This document shows positions 41,170-48,436 of a stretch of 64,000 nucleotides of DNA, piece after piece (the stretch's first letter is position 1; every line of letters begins with the position of its first letter). The notes under the pieces were generated by a model that did no database searches, was not told the origin of the DNA, and worked only from the letters and a program-made list of their open reading frames with translations. The position numbers were made by a program, and so were the translations under genes. Location: the NCBI RefSeq assembly GCF_014489635.1, contig NZ_CP060828.1:8668001-8732000 (forward strand), given 5' to 3'. The DNA is from Streptomyces roseirectus. GTDB taxonomy: Bacteria; Actinomycetota; Actinomycetes; Streptomycetales; Streptomycetaceae.

Positions 41170-42534
41170 TCAGGTCTCCTGGAGCGGCGCGTACGCGGAG
41201 GCGTCGAGCCCGAACGTCCAGGCCACCCCCTCGCGGGCCGTCCTTGTCCGGGGCGGTACGCGTAGCCAGTACACGTTGCGTGAACCGTCCGGTTCCGGCG
41301 TGGAGTTGGTGACCTCGACCATCACGACCGGTTCGTCGATGCCCATCTCGATGCGCCACAGCACGCCTGTCTCGTCCCGGTGCACGGGCTTCGCGCCCGA
41401 GTCGGTGAGGTAGCGCTCGTATCCGTAGAACTCCAGCATCACGCGGCGCAGTTCGGCGTTCTCCTCGGCCTGGATGCGTTGCGGCACCAGTGTCCGCAGC
41501 TCGTCGAGGAAGCCCGGCGGCACCGGCATGCCGCGCCACGCGCACAGCGCGAACCCGTCCGCGAACGCCAGCGCCGGACCGTCGCCCCGGTCCAGCCGCC
41601 CCGCCTCGTCCCGGTGCAGCTCCACCGGGCGCTCGCACACCACGGCGACCTCCTCGAACGCCCACCACCAGCCGGCGCTGCGACAGACTTCGGCGAGGCC
41701 GGCCAAGGGGTGTGCGGGGAGGGCCGCTTGGGATCCCGGACCGCCGTCCGAGAGGCCGTGGCCGGCGCCGTCGGCGGGCGCCGGGTACCCCGGGCCGCTG
41801 TGCGGAAGGCCGCGCCCCGCGCCGTCGGTGGGATCGGCGGACTCGGCCGACTTCGGGAGGCCGGGGGAGAGGCCACGCCCCGCACCGCTGCCGGATGCCG
41901 GGAACTCCGGGGCGCCGCCCCGAACGCCCCGCCCCACACCGGCGCCGGACGCCGAAGGCTCCGACCCGTCGCCCGGAGCGCTCCGCCCCGTGCCACCGCC
42001 GGACGCCGGGGACTCCAGGCCGCCGCTCAGAACACTCCGCCCATCGGCGTCGGCGGATCCCGAGTCGCCGTCCACACGCTCCCGGTCCGCCGCGAACGCC
42101 GCCAGCCACGGTGCGTCGTGCTGGCCCAGCATCGCGTCCAGGAGGATCAGGCGGGCTCGCGCCGACTCCTTGCGGCCGATCTCCTCCAGGACGCCTTCCC
42201 GGATGCGGTCGACCAGGGACTGGGTCAGTTCCCAGAGGCGGCCTCCGGTCGCGGACCAGCGGGCGGGCCAGCCCTCGGGGCCCAACTCCTCGTGCAGGCG
42301 GCGCCGTTCGGCCGCCCAGGGGCGGGTGCGTACCGCTTCGCGGACGCTCGCGCCCGCGTCGGTCAGGCCGGCCACGGTGCGCACGCCTTCCAGGGGTGAG
42401 CGCGCCCACAGGATCCGCGCCGGCTCGGGGAGCCCCGCGAGGCGGTAGGCGAGGCGGACACCTGCCTCGGCACGCGCCCGGTCCGCCGGTGCGGCCGAAG
42501 CGGCGTACGACCGCCACTCGTTCACGTCGTCCAT
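41170..42534 (-). CDS. DUF6745-type protein with repetitive Gly/Ser insert, function unknown
   Basis: A 454-residue protein. The N-terminal 150 residues are helical (LAYRLAGLPEPARILWARSPLEG, WPARWSATGGRLWEL). The C-terminal 180 residues carry the core seen in proteins annotated DUF6745: ALAFADGFALCAWRGMPVPPGF, then RRVMLEFYGYERYLTDSGAKPVHRDETGVLWR, and VVMVEVTNSTPEPDGSRNVYWLRVPP. Between them, residues about 155-275 are a low-complexity Gly/Ser/Pro insert with repeated GAGRG and SGPG-like units. I use the ATG at 42534, seven bases after GGGGGAG; a TTG two codons earlier also fits. It follows the 108-residue gene by 13 bp in one operon. I assign the family from memory of its motifs. No function is known to me. 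Confidence 0.8.
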   Translation of the reverse strand: MDDVNEWRSYAASAAPADRARAEAGVRLAYRLAGLPEPARILWARSPLEGVRTVAGLTDAGASVREAVRTRPWAAERRRLHEELGPEGWPARWSATGGRLWELTQSLVDRIREGVLEEIGRKESARARLILLDAMLGQHDAPWLAAFAADRERVDGDSGSADADGRSVLSGGLESPASGGGTGRSAPGDGSEPSASGAGVGRGVRGGAPEFPASGSGAGRGLSPGLPKSAESADPTDGAGRGLPHSGPGYPAPADGAGHGLSDGGPGSQAALPAHPLAGLAEVCRSAGWWWAFEEVAVVCERPVELHRDEAGRLDRGDGPALAFADGFALCAWRGMPVPPGFLDELRTLVPQRIQAEENAELRRVMLEFYGYERYLTDSGAKPVHRDETGVLWRIEMGIDEPVVMVEVTNSTPEPDGSRNVYWLRVPPRTRTAREGVAWTFGLDASAYAPLQET

Positions 42535-42547
42535 CGCCAACTCCCCC

Positions 42548-42874
42548 TCAGTCCGCCACGATCCGCACCGACCCGGGCACGTACTCCCGCTGCCGGATCA
42601 CCCGGTACCACCCCGCCGGGAGCACGATCGTCCCGTGCTCCTCGTGCACCACCCGCCCGCCCCTGGGGACATGGAGCAGCATCGGCCCGAACGGGCCCGG
42701 CTCCCGCACGAGTTCGCCCGGACCCACGACCGCGTGGGCGTGCCCGGTCACCTCGCCCAGCGCCAGCACCAACCGGCCCCGCCCGTCCCTCGGCTCCCTC
42801 GGCGCCCGCTCCACATGCTCCGGAACCGCCTCCTCGGCGACCGACACGATCAGCACGTCTCCCTGCCGGTACAT
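42548..42874 (-). CDS. Small conserved protein, partner of the DUF6745-type gene
   Basis: A 108-residue soluble beta-rich protein. It begins MYRQGDVLIVSV, then LVLALGEVTGHAHAVVG, LLHVPRGGRVVHEEHGTIVLPAGWYRVIRQREY and ends VRIVAD. Proteins with this exact pattern occur across many bacterial phyla and some phages, and I know no assigned function. The conserved His residues in GEVTGHAH and HEEHG could bind metal or nucleic acid (inference). ATG 42874 follows GAGGGGG. It is the first gene of a two-gene operon with the DUF6745-type gene and divergent from the STM4015 gene, sharing a 173-bp promoter region. Confidence 0.8.
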   Translation of the reverse strand: MYRQGDVLIVSVAEEAVPEHVERAPREPRDGRGRLVLALGEVTGHAHAVVGPGELVREPGPFGPMLLHVPRGGRVVHEEHGTIVLPAGWYRVIRQREYVPGSVRIVAD

Positions 42875-43047
42875 GGACACACCCCCTCGACTCGACCGCG
42901 GCACACCTCGCGCCGCCCTCATGACCACGACCGTACGACCCACCACTGACAACGCCCCCGAACCCCGACCCCGGCGCCGCGTTGTCAGTGCCGGTTGGTA
43001 CAACTTGCGGCAACAGGCCACACCCGCCGCGAGCATGGAGCAGCCGC

Positions 43048-44007
43048 ATGACCGTCCACGAGCATCTGACGACCTTCCACCGGCTGCCGGTCCACGAGTT
43101 CCCGAGTGCCGAGGACCCGAGGCCGCTGCCCGCCACGGACTCCGTCGCCTGGCGGCTCTCCAGTGACACGTACGACTCCGAGGAGGAGTGGACGTCCGTC
43201 TTCGCCCGCTTCCTCGACGCCGTCGACACCACACGCGTGCGCGCGATCGTCGTCGGCGCCTGGGAGGAGGCGTACGACACCAGCCCCGGCCCGATCGTCG
43301 AGGCGCTCGTCGCCGCCCGCGACCAACTGCCCGCGCTGCGCGCCCTGTTCCTCGGGGACATGACGTCCGAGGAGTGCGAGATCTCCTGGATCCACCAGAC
43401 CGGCGTCACCCCGCTCCTGACCGCCTACCCGGAGCTGGCGGAGTTCGGCACGCGCGGCGGACAGGACCTGGTGCTGAACGGCGTCACGCACACCGCGCTG
43501 CGCCGGCTCGTCCTGGAGTCCGGCGGGCTGCCCGCCCAAGTGGTGCGCGGCGTCGCCGCCTGCGACCTGCCCGCCCTCGAACACCTCGACCTGTGGCTCG
43601 GCACCCCCGACTACGGCGGCGACAGCGAGATCGCCGACCTCGCCCCCGTCCTCGCCGGCACCCGCCTGCCCGCCCTGCGCCACCTCGCCCTGCGCAACAG
43701 CGAGATGCAGGACCAGGTCGCCGCGGCCGTCGCCGCCGCCCCCGTCGTCGCCCGCCTGGACACCCTCGACCTCTCGATGGGCATCCTCACCGACGACGGC
43801 GCCACCGCCCTCCTCACCGGCCAGCCCCTCACCCACCTCAAGAAACTCGACCTCCACTACAACTACCTGACCGACCCCCTGCGCGAGCGCCTGCGCGCCA
43901 CCCTCGAACCGGCCGGCGTCGAACTCGACCTCGACAGCGACGACGCCGACGAGGACGCGGACGACGAAGACGGCACGGTGTGGCGTTACGTGGCCGTGGG
44001 GGAGTGA
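43048..44007 (+). CDS. STM4015-family leucine-rich-repeat protein
   Basis: A 319-residue cytoplasmic protein and first gene of a five-gene operon homologous in order to Salmonella STM4015-STM4011. The N-terminal segment (FHRLPVHEFP) leads to leucine-rich repeats from about residue 120 (ALRRLVLESGGLP, ALEHLDLWLGTPDYGG, LPALRHLALRNSEMQDQ, LDTLDLSMGILTDDGA, LKKLDLHYNYLTD). The tail is strongly acidic (DLDSDDADEDADDEDG). Leucine-rich repeats usually bind proteins, so it may present or recognise the operon's substrate. GGAG precedes ATG 43048. The next gene starts six bases after its stop. The function of the whole operon is unknown. Confidence 0.88.
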   Translation: MTVHEHLTTFHRLPVHEFPSAEDPRPLPATDSVAWRLSSDTYDSEEEWTSVFARFLDAVDTTRVRAIVVGAWEEAYDTSPGPIVEALVAARDQLPALRALFLGDMTSEECEISWIHQTGVTPLLTAYPELAEFGTRGGQDLVLNGVTHTALRRLVLESGGLPAQVVRGVAACDLPALEHLDLWLGTPDYGGDSEIADLAPVLAGTRLPALRHLALRNSEMQDQVAAAVAAAPVVARLDTLDLSMGILTDDGATALLTGQPLTHLKKLDLHYNYLTDPLRERLRATLEPAGVELDLDSDDADEDADDEDGTVWRYVAVGE

Positions 44008-44012
44008 GGGGG

Positions 44013-45452
44013 ATGCCGATCAGCGGGGGGACGGACGCGCCTGAGACGACGACCTGGGCGCGCGGCGAGGCGGACACGGCCGAAGCACCGCGCACGCCAG
44101 GCGAGACACCGGCCTCACCGGCCTTCCCCGCGCGGGGAGCCGCGCACCGGGAATCACCAGCCGCCCCGGCGCCCCTCGCCGGCCTCCCGGCGTGCGGGAA
44201 CCCCGCAGAAGCGGCACCGGCCCGCGCACACACGCCCGGACCCGCGCCGGCCACCCCCGCACCCCGCCCGCCCGTCCTCACCGTGATCGGCAACCCCGGC
44301 AACCGCCGCGTCACCCTCTACACCGACGCCGTCCGCGCGGCCGGCCTCCCCGCGCCCCGCGTCCTCGCCTGGGCGGACGTCCTCGCGGCGGGCGGCGCCG
44401 ACTTCGCGCCCGGCGAGGTGGTCCGCCTCGACTCGCCGGGCGAGCACCCCGAGGTCGACCGAGTGCTGCGCGGCGGCGACGACCCGACGCGGGTCGAGGG
44501 CTCCGCGCGCTGGTACGCGGCGTTCCTGACGGCGCTCGGCACTCTGCGGGGCGGCGTGCGCCTCGACGATCCGGACGACCTCGCGGTGCTGTTCGACAAA
44601 CGCCGCTGCCACGGCCGCCTGCGCGAAGCGGGCGTCCCCGTCCCCCACTCGCCCACCTCGGGCCCGGCCGCGCCCGCCGTCCACGGCTGGGACGACGTCC
44701 GCACGGCGATGCGCGAGCACCGCATGCCGAGGCTCTTCGTGAAGCTCGCGCACGGCTCGTCCGCGTCCGGTGTGCTGGCCGTCGAGACGGCGGGCGGCGG
44801 GCGGATCAGGGCGACGACGTCGGTCGAACGGGCGCCGGACGGACGACTGTTCAACTCGCTCAAGGTGCGCCGGTACGACAGCGAGCGCGAGATCGCGGCG
44901 ATCGTCGACCGGCTCGCCCCGGACCACCTGCACCTGGAGCGCTGGTTCCCGAAGGCGGCACAGCGCGGGCGCGCGGCGGACCTGCGGGTCGTGGTCGTCG
45001 CGGGCCGCGCCACCCACGCGGTCGTCCGCACCAGCGGCACCCCGCTGACCAACCTGCACCTGGGCGGCAGGAGAGGCGACCTGGCGGAGGCGCGGGCGGC
45101 GGTCGAGGCGGCGGGCGGGCGCTGGGCCGACGTCCTCGGCGTCGCCGAACAGGCCGCCGCCCGCTTCCCGCGCACCCTGTGCGTCGGCGTCGACCTGCTG
45201 CCCGCCGTCGGCTGGACCGGCGCCGTCGTCGGCGAGGTCAACGCCTTCGGCGACCTGCTGCCCGGCCTCACCGGCCTGCCCGGCAGCGGCGCCGAAGGAC
45301 TCGACACGTACGCGGCGCAGGTCGACGCCACCCTGAACCACACGCACGCCCTGACCCACGCGCACGCCGCGCACCACACGCCGAAACCTCCCGCGCACGC
45401 CGCCGCGACCCTTGCTCCGAACCACGGAAGAACCACCCATGCGCACCCCTGA
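44013..45452 (+). CDS. STM4014-family ATP-grasp-like protein
   Basis: A 479-residue protein. The first 90 residues are a Pro/Ala-rich, strain-specific-looking leader. The conserved part starts at VLTVIGNPGNRRVTLYTDA near residue 90. It has RimK/ATP-grasp features: FDKRRCHGRLREAGVPVP near 195, LFVKLAHGSSASGVLAV near 240, LHLERWFPKAAQRG near 310 with DLRVVVVAGRATHAVVR after it, and a metal-binding GEVNAFGDLLPG near 415. The reaction probably adds an amino acid or amine to a carboxylate. A His/Ala tail (HTHALTHAHAAHH) closes it. GAGGGGG precedes ATG 44013. The stop overlaps the next gene. Confidence 0.85.
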   Translation: MPISGGTDAPETTTWARGEADTAEAPRTPGETPASPAFPARGAAHRESPAAPAPLAGLPACGNPAEAAPARAHTPGPAPATPAPRPPVLTVIGNPGNRRVTLYTDAVRAAGLPAPRVLAWADVLAAGGADFAPGEVVRLDSPGEHPEVDRVLRGGDDPTRVEGSARWYAAFLTALGTLRGGVRLDDPDDLAVLFDKRRCHGRLREAGVPVPHSPTSGPAAPAVHGWDDVRTAMREHRMPRLFVKLAHGSSASGVLAVETAGGGRIRATTSVERAPDGRLFNSLKVRRYDSEREIAAIVDRLAPDHLHLERWFPKAAQRGRAADLRVVVVAGRATHAVVRTSGTPLTNLHLGGRRGDLAEARAAVEAAGGRWADVLGVAEQAAARFPRTLCVGVDLLPAVGWTGAVVGEVNAFGDLLPGLTGLPGSGAEGLDTYAAQVDATLNHTHALTHAHAAHHTPKPPAHAAATLAPNHGRTTHAHP

Positions 45453-46266
45453 CATGACAAGGATCGTCGGCACCCACGACCTCCTCCTCGTCACCCTCGA
45501 CACCCTGCGGTACGACGTCGCCGTCGAACTCGCCGAAGAGGGCCGCATCCCGAACCTCGCACGCCACCTCCCCGGCGGCCGGTGGGAGGAACGGCACGCC
45601 CCCGGCAGCTTCACGTACGCCTCCCACCAGGCCATGTTCGCCGGCTTCCTGCCCACCCCGGCGACCCCGGGTCCGCACCCCCGCCTCTTCGCCGCGCGCT
45701 TCGCGGGCAGCGAGACGACCGCCGGCGGCACCTTCGTGTACGACACCCCGGACCTCGTCTCCGGACTGGCGAAGGAGGGCTACCGCACGGTCTGTGTCGG
45801 CGGCGTCGGCTTCTTCAACCAGCGGGGCCCCCTCGGCAGCGTCCTCCCCGGCCTCTTCCAAGAGGCCCACTGGGAACCGGAGTTCGGCGTCACCTCCCCG
45901 CACTCCTTCGAGAACCAGGTCACCCGCGCCGAACAGATCGTCGCCGGACTCCCGCAGGACCAGCGCCTGTTCCTCTTCGTGAACGTCGCCGCCCTGCACC
46001 AGCCCAACTGGTTCCACCTCCCCGGCGCCACCCGCGAGGCCGGGGACACCCGCGCCACCCACGCCGCCGCCCTGGAGTACGTCGACCGGCACATCGGCCG
46101 CCTCTTCACCGCCGCGAGCAGCCGCCGCCCCTGCTTCACGATCGTCTGCTCCGACCACGGCACCGCCTACGGCGACGACGGCTACACCGGCCACCGCCTG
46201 GGCCACCCCGTGGTCTGGACGGTCCCGTACGCCCAATTCACCCTGAACCAGGGGGAGTCCGCGTGA
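45439..46266 (+). CDS. STM4013/SEN3800-family hydrolase (alkaline phosphatase-like fold)
   Basis: A 275-residue member of the sulfatase/alkaline-phosphatase superfamily. The metal-binding opening LLLVTLDTLRYDVAVE lies near residue 15. A possible nucleophile region is APGSFTYASHQAMFAG near 55. The distal metal site is FTIVCSDHGTAYGDDGYTGHRLGHP near 235-260. It may cut a phosphate or sulfate ester, or transfer a phospho-group, on the operon's substrate. ATG 45439 lies inside the end of the ATP-grasp gene, with GGAAG eight bases before. Its stop overlaps the GTG of the first radical-SAM gene. It belongs to the five-gene STM4015-STM4011 operon. Confidence 0.87.
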   Translation: MRTPDMTRIVGTHDLLLVTLDTLRYDVAVELAEEGRIPNLARHLPGGRWEERHAPGSFTYASHQAMFAGFLPTPATPGPHPRLFAARFAGSETTAGGTFVYDTPDLVSGLAKEGYRTVCVGGVGFFNQRGPLGSVLPGLFQEAHWEPEFGVTSPHSFENQVTRAEQIVAGLPQDQRLFLFVNVAALHQPNWFHLPGATREAGDTRATHAAALEYVDRHIGRLFTAASSRRPCFTIVCSDHGTAYGDDGYTGHRLGHPVVWTVPYAQFTLNQGESA

Positions 46267-47567
46267 CCACCAACCGCGTGACCGAGAGCCCCTACCAGTC
46301 GTACGTCTACGCCTACCCCCACAAGACCGCGTACCGGAAACTCGACGACCGCCCCCCGCTCACCAAACTCTGGGCGGACGAGCCGAAGGCAGCCCTCTCC
46401 CTCTACTTCCACATCCCGTTCTGCGAGGTCCGCTGCGGCTTCTGCAACCTCTTCACCCGCATCGGCGCCCCCGACGGCCTCACCGCCGCCTACCTCGACG
46501 CCCTCGAACGCCAAGCGGCCGCGGCCCGCGAAGCCCTCGGGCCCGGCGACCGCCGCTTCGCCACCGCGGCCTTCGGCGGCGGCACCCCCACCTTCCTCAC
46601 GGCCGCCGAACTCGACCGCCTCTGCGACCTCGCCGAAGACATGGGCGCCGACCTGCACACCATCCCCCTCTCCGTCGAGGCGTCCCCCGCGACCGCCACC
46701 GCCGACCGCCTGAGCGTCCTCGCCGACCGCGGCACCACCCGCCTCAGCCTCGGTGTCCAGAGCTTCGACGACACCGAGGCGCGCGCCGCCGTCCGCCCGC
46801 AGAAACGCGCGGACGTCGAAGCCGCGCTCGGCAGGATCAGGGACGCGGCCATCCCCGTCCTCAACATCGACCTGATCTACGGCATCGACGGCCAGACGGC
46901 TGCGACCTGGCTCAACTCCCTCGACGCGGCGCTGAGTTGGCGCCCTGAGGAGCTGTACCTCTACCCCCTGTACGTCCGCCCCCTCACCGGCCTCGACCGC
47001 CGGGCCCAGGACGCCCCCGACCCGGCATGGGACCAACAACGCCTGCGCCTCTACAAGTTGGGCCGCGACCACCTCCTCGCCCACGGCTACGTCCAGCACT
47101 CCATGCGCATGTTCCGCCGGGCCGACGCCCCCGACCAGGGCGCCGACGACTACGCCTGCCAGACCGACGGCATGATCGGCCTCGGCTGCGGAGCACGCTC
47201 GTACACCAGAGACCTGCACTACTCCTTCGACTACGCGGTCAACATGACCGAGATACGCGGGATCGTCGACGCGTACGTGGCCACCGAGGACTTCACCCAC
47301 GCGGAGATCGGCTTCGAGATGGACGACGACGAGCGCCGCCGCCGCTACCTGCTCCAGTCCCTCCTCCAGGCGGAGGGACTGCCCGCGGTGGGCCAACGGG
47401 AGTACTTCGCGCCCGAGTTGGAGCGCTGGGTCGAGCGCGGCTGGCTGACGGACACGGACGACCACCTGAAGCTCACCCCGGAGGGCCTCGCCCACTCCGA
47501 CGCGATCGGACCCGAGCTGTTCTCCCCGGTGGTGCGCCACCGGATGGCCGAGTACGAAAGAAAGTAG
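46263..47567 (+). CDS. STM4012-family radical SAM enzyme (HemN-like)
   Basis: A 434-residue radical SAM protein. The iron-sulfur motif CEVRCGFCNL (CxxxCxxC) lies near residues 57-64 after YFHIPF, the typical HemN-type opening. GGGTPTFL, SVEASPATAT and RLSLGVQSFDD follow as in coproporphyrinogen oxidase-like enzymes. The C-terminal HemN domain is present (GLGCGARSYTRD, FEMDDDERRRRYLLQSLLQ). HemN-like enzymes do oxidation, methylation or cyclopropanation as well as haem synthesis, so the reaction here is open. GTG 46263 overlaps the previous stop (GTGA), with GGGGGAG upstream. It is paired with a second radical SAM gene downstream. Confidence 0.9.
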   Translation: MTTNRVTESPYQSYVYAYPHKTAYRKLDDRPPLTKLWADEPKAALSLYFHIPFCEVRCGFCNLFTRIGAPDGLTAAYLDALERQAAAAREALGPGDRRFATAAFGGGTPTFLTAAELDRLCDLAEDMGADLHTIPLSVEASPATATADRLSVLADRGTTRLSLGVQSFDDTEARAAVRPQKRADVEAALGRIRDAAIPVLNIDLIYGIDGQTAATWLNSLDAALSWRPEELYLYPLYVRPLTGLDRRAQDAPDPAWDQQRLRLYKLGRDHLLAHGYVQHSMRMFRRADAPDQGADDYACQTDGMIGLGCGARSYTRDLHYSFDYAVNMTEIRGIVDAYVATEDFTHAEIGFEMDDDERRRRYLLQSLLQAEGLPAVGQREYFAPELERWVERGWLTDTDDHLKLTPEGLAHSDAIGPELFSPVVRHRMAEYERK

Positions 47568-47575
47568 CCCCCGGG

Positions 47576-48436
47576 ATGGACCTCACCCTCCTCTACCGCG
47601 GCCCGCTCGCCTCCTGCGACTACGACTGCCCCTACTGCCCGTTCGCCAAGCGCCGCGACACCCCGGCCCAACTCCGCGCCGACAGACAGGCGTTGGACCG
47701 CTTCACCACTTGGGCCACCCACCAGACCGACGACACCCTGTCGATCCTCTTCACCCCCTGGGGCGAGGGTCTGGTCCGTTCCTGGTACCGGCGCGCGCTC
47801 GCCGACCTCTCCCACCTCCCGCACGTCCGCCGCGTCGCGATCCAGACCAACCTGAGCTGCCGCACCGACTGGCTGACCGAGGCCGACCCCGCCACCCTCG
47901 CCCTGTGGTGCACCTACCACCCCGGCCAGACCCCCTACGACCGCTTCCTGACCAAGTGCCGTGACCTCGCGGCGAAGGGCATCCGCCACAGCGTCGGTGT
48001 CGTCGGCCTCCCCGACCACCTCGACCACGCCCGCCGCCTGCGCGCCGACCTCCCGGGCCACGTCTACCTGTGGATCAACGCGGCCGAGGGCCACACTTAC
48101 GACGACGCCTCCGCCGCCGACTGGACGGCCCTCGACCCCCTCTTCCCCTACAGCCGCCACCCGCACCGGAGCGCCGGACTGCCCTGCCGCACCGGCGAGT
48201 CGGTGATCTCGGTGGACGGCGAGGGGACGGTCCGGCGCTGTCACTTCGTCAAAGCGGAACTGGGGAACCTGTACGACGGCTCCTACCGGGAAGCCCTGAA
48301 GCCCCGCGCCTGCCCGCTCGCCGCCTGCGACTGCCACATCGGGTACGTGCACCTGGAAACCCTCCCGCTGTACGACGTGTTCGCGGGAGGGGTCCTGGAG
48401 CGGATCCCTACGGCCGTCGCGCGAGCCGCAGGGTGA
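47576..48436 (+). CDS. STM4011-family radical SAM enzyme
   Basis: A 286-residue radical SAM protein and last gene of the operon. The cluster motif is CDYDCPYC near residues 14-21. Substrate-binding strands follow (RRVAIQTNLSCRTDW, LALWCTYHPGQTPYDRF). A second set of cysteines near the C-terminus (PCRTGESVISVDGEGTVRRCHF, then CPLAACDCHIGY) looks like a SPASM/twitch-type auxiliary cluster site. Such enzymes often modify peptides or proteins. Its 3' end overlaps the convergent alpha-mannosidase gene by 29 bp. ATG 47576 is preceded by a weak ribosome site nine bases after the previous stop. Confidence 0.9.
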   Translation: MDLTLLYRGPLASCDYDCPYCPFAKRRDTPAQLRADRQALDRFTTWATHQTDDTLSILFTPWGEGLVRSWYRRALADLSHLPHVRRVAIQTNLSCRTDWLTEADPATLALWCTYHPGQTPYDRFLTKCRDLAAKGIRHSVGVVGLPDHLDHARRLRADLPGHVYLWINAAEGHTYDDASAADWTALDPLFPYSRHPHRSAGLPCRTGESVISVDGEGTVRRCHFVKAELGNLYDGSYREALKPRACPLAACDCHIGYVHLETLPLYDVFAGGVLERIPTAVARAAG

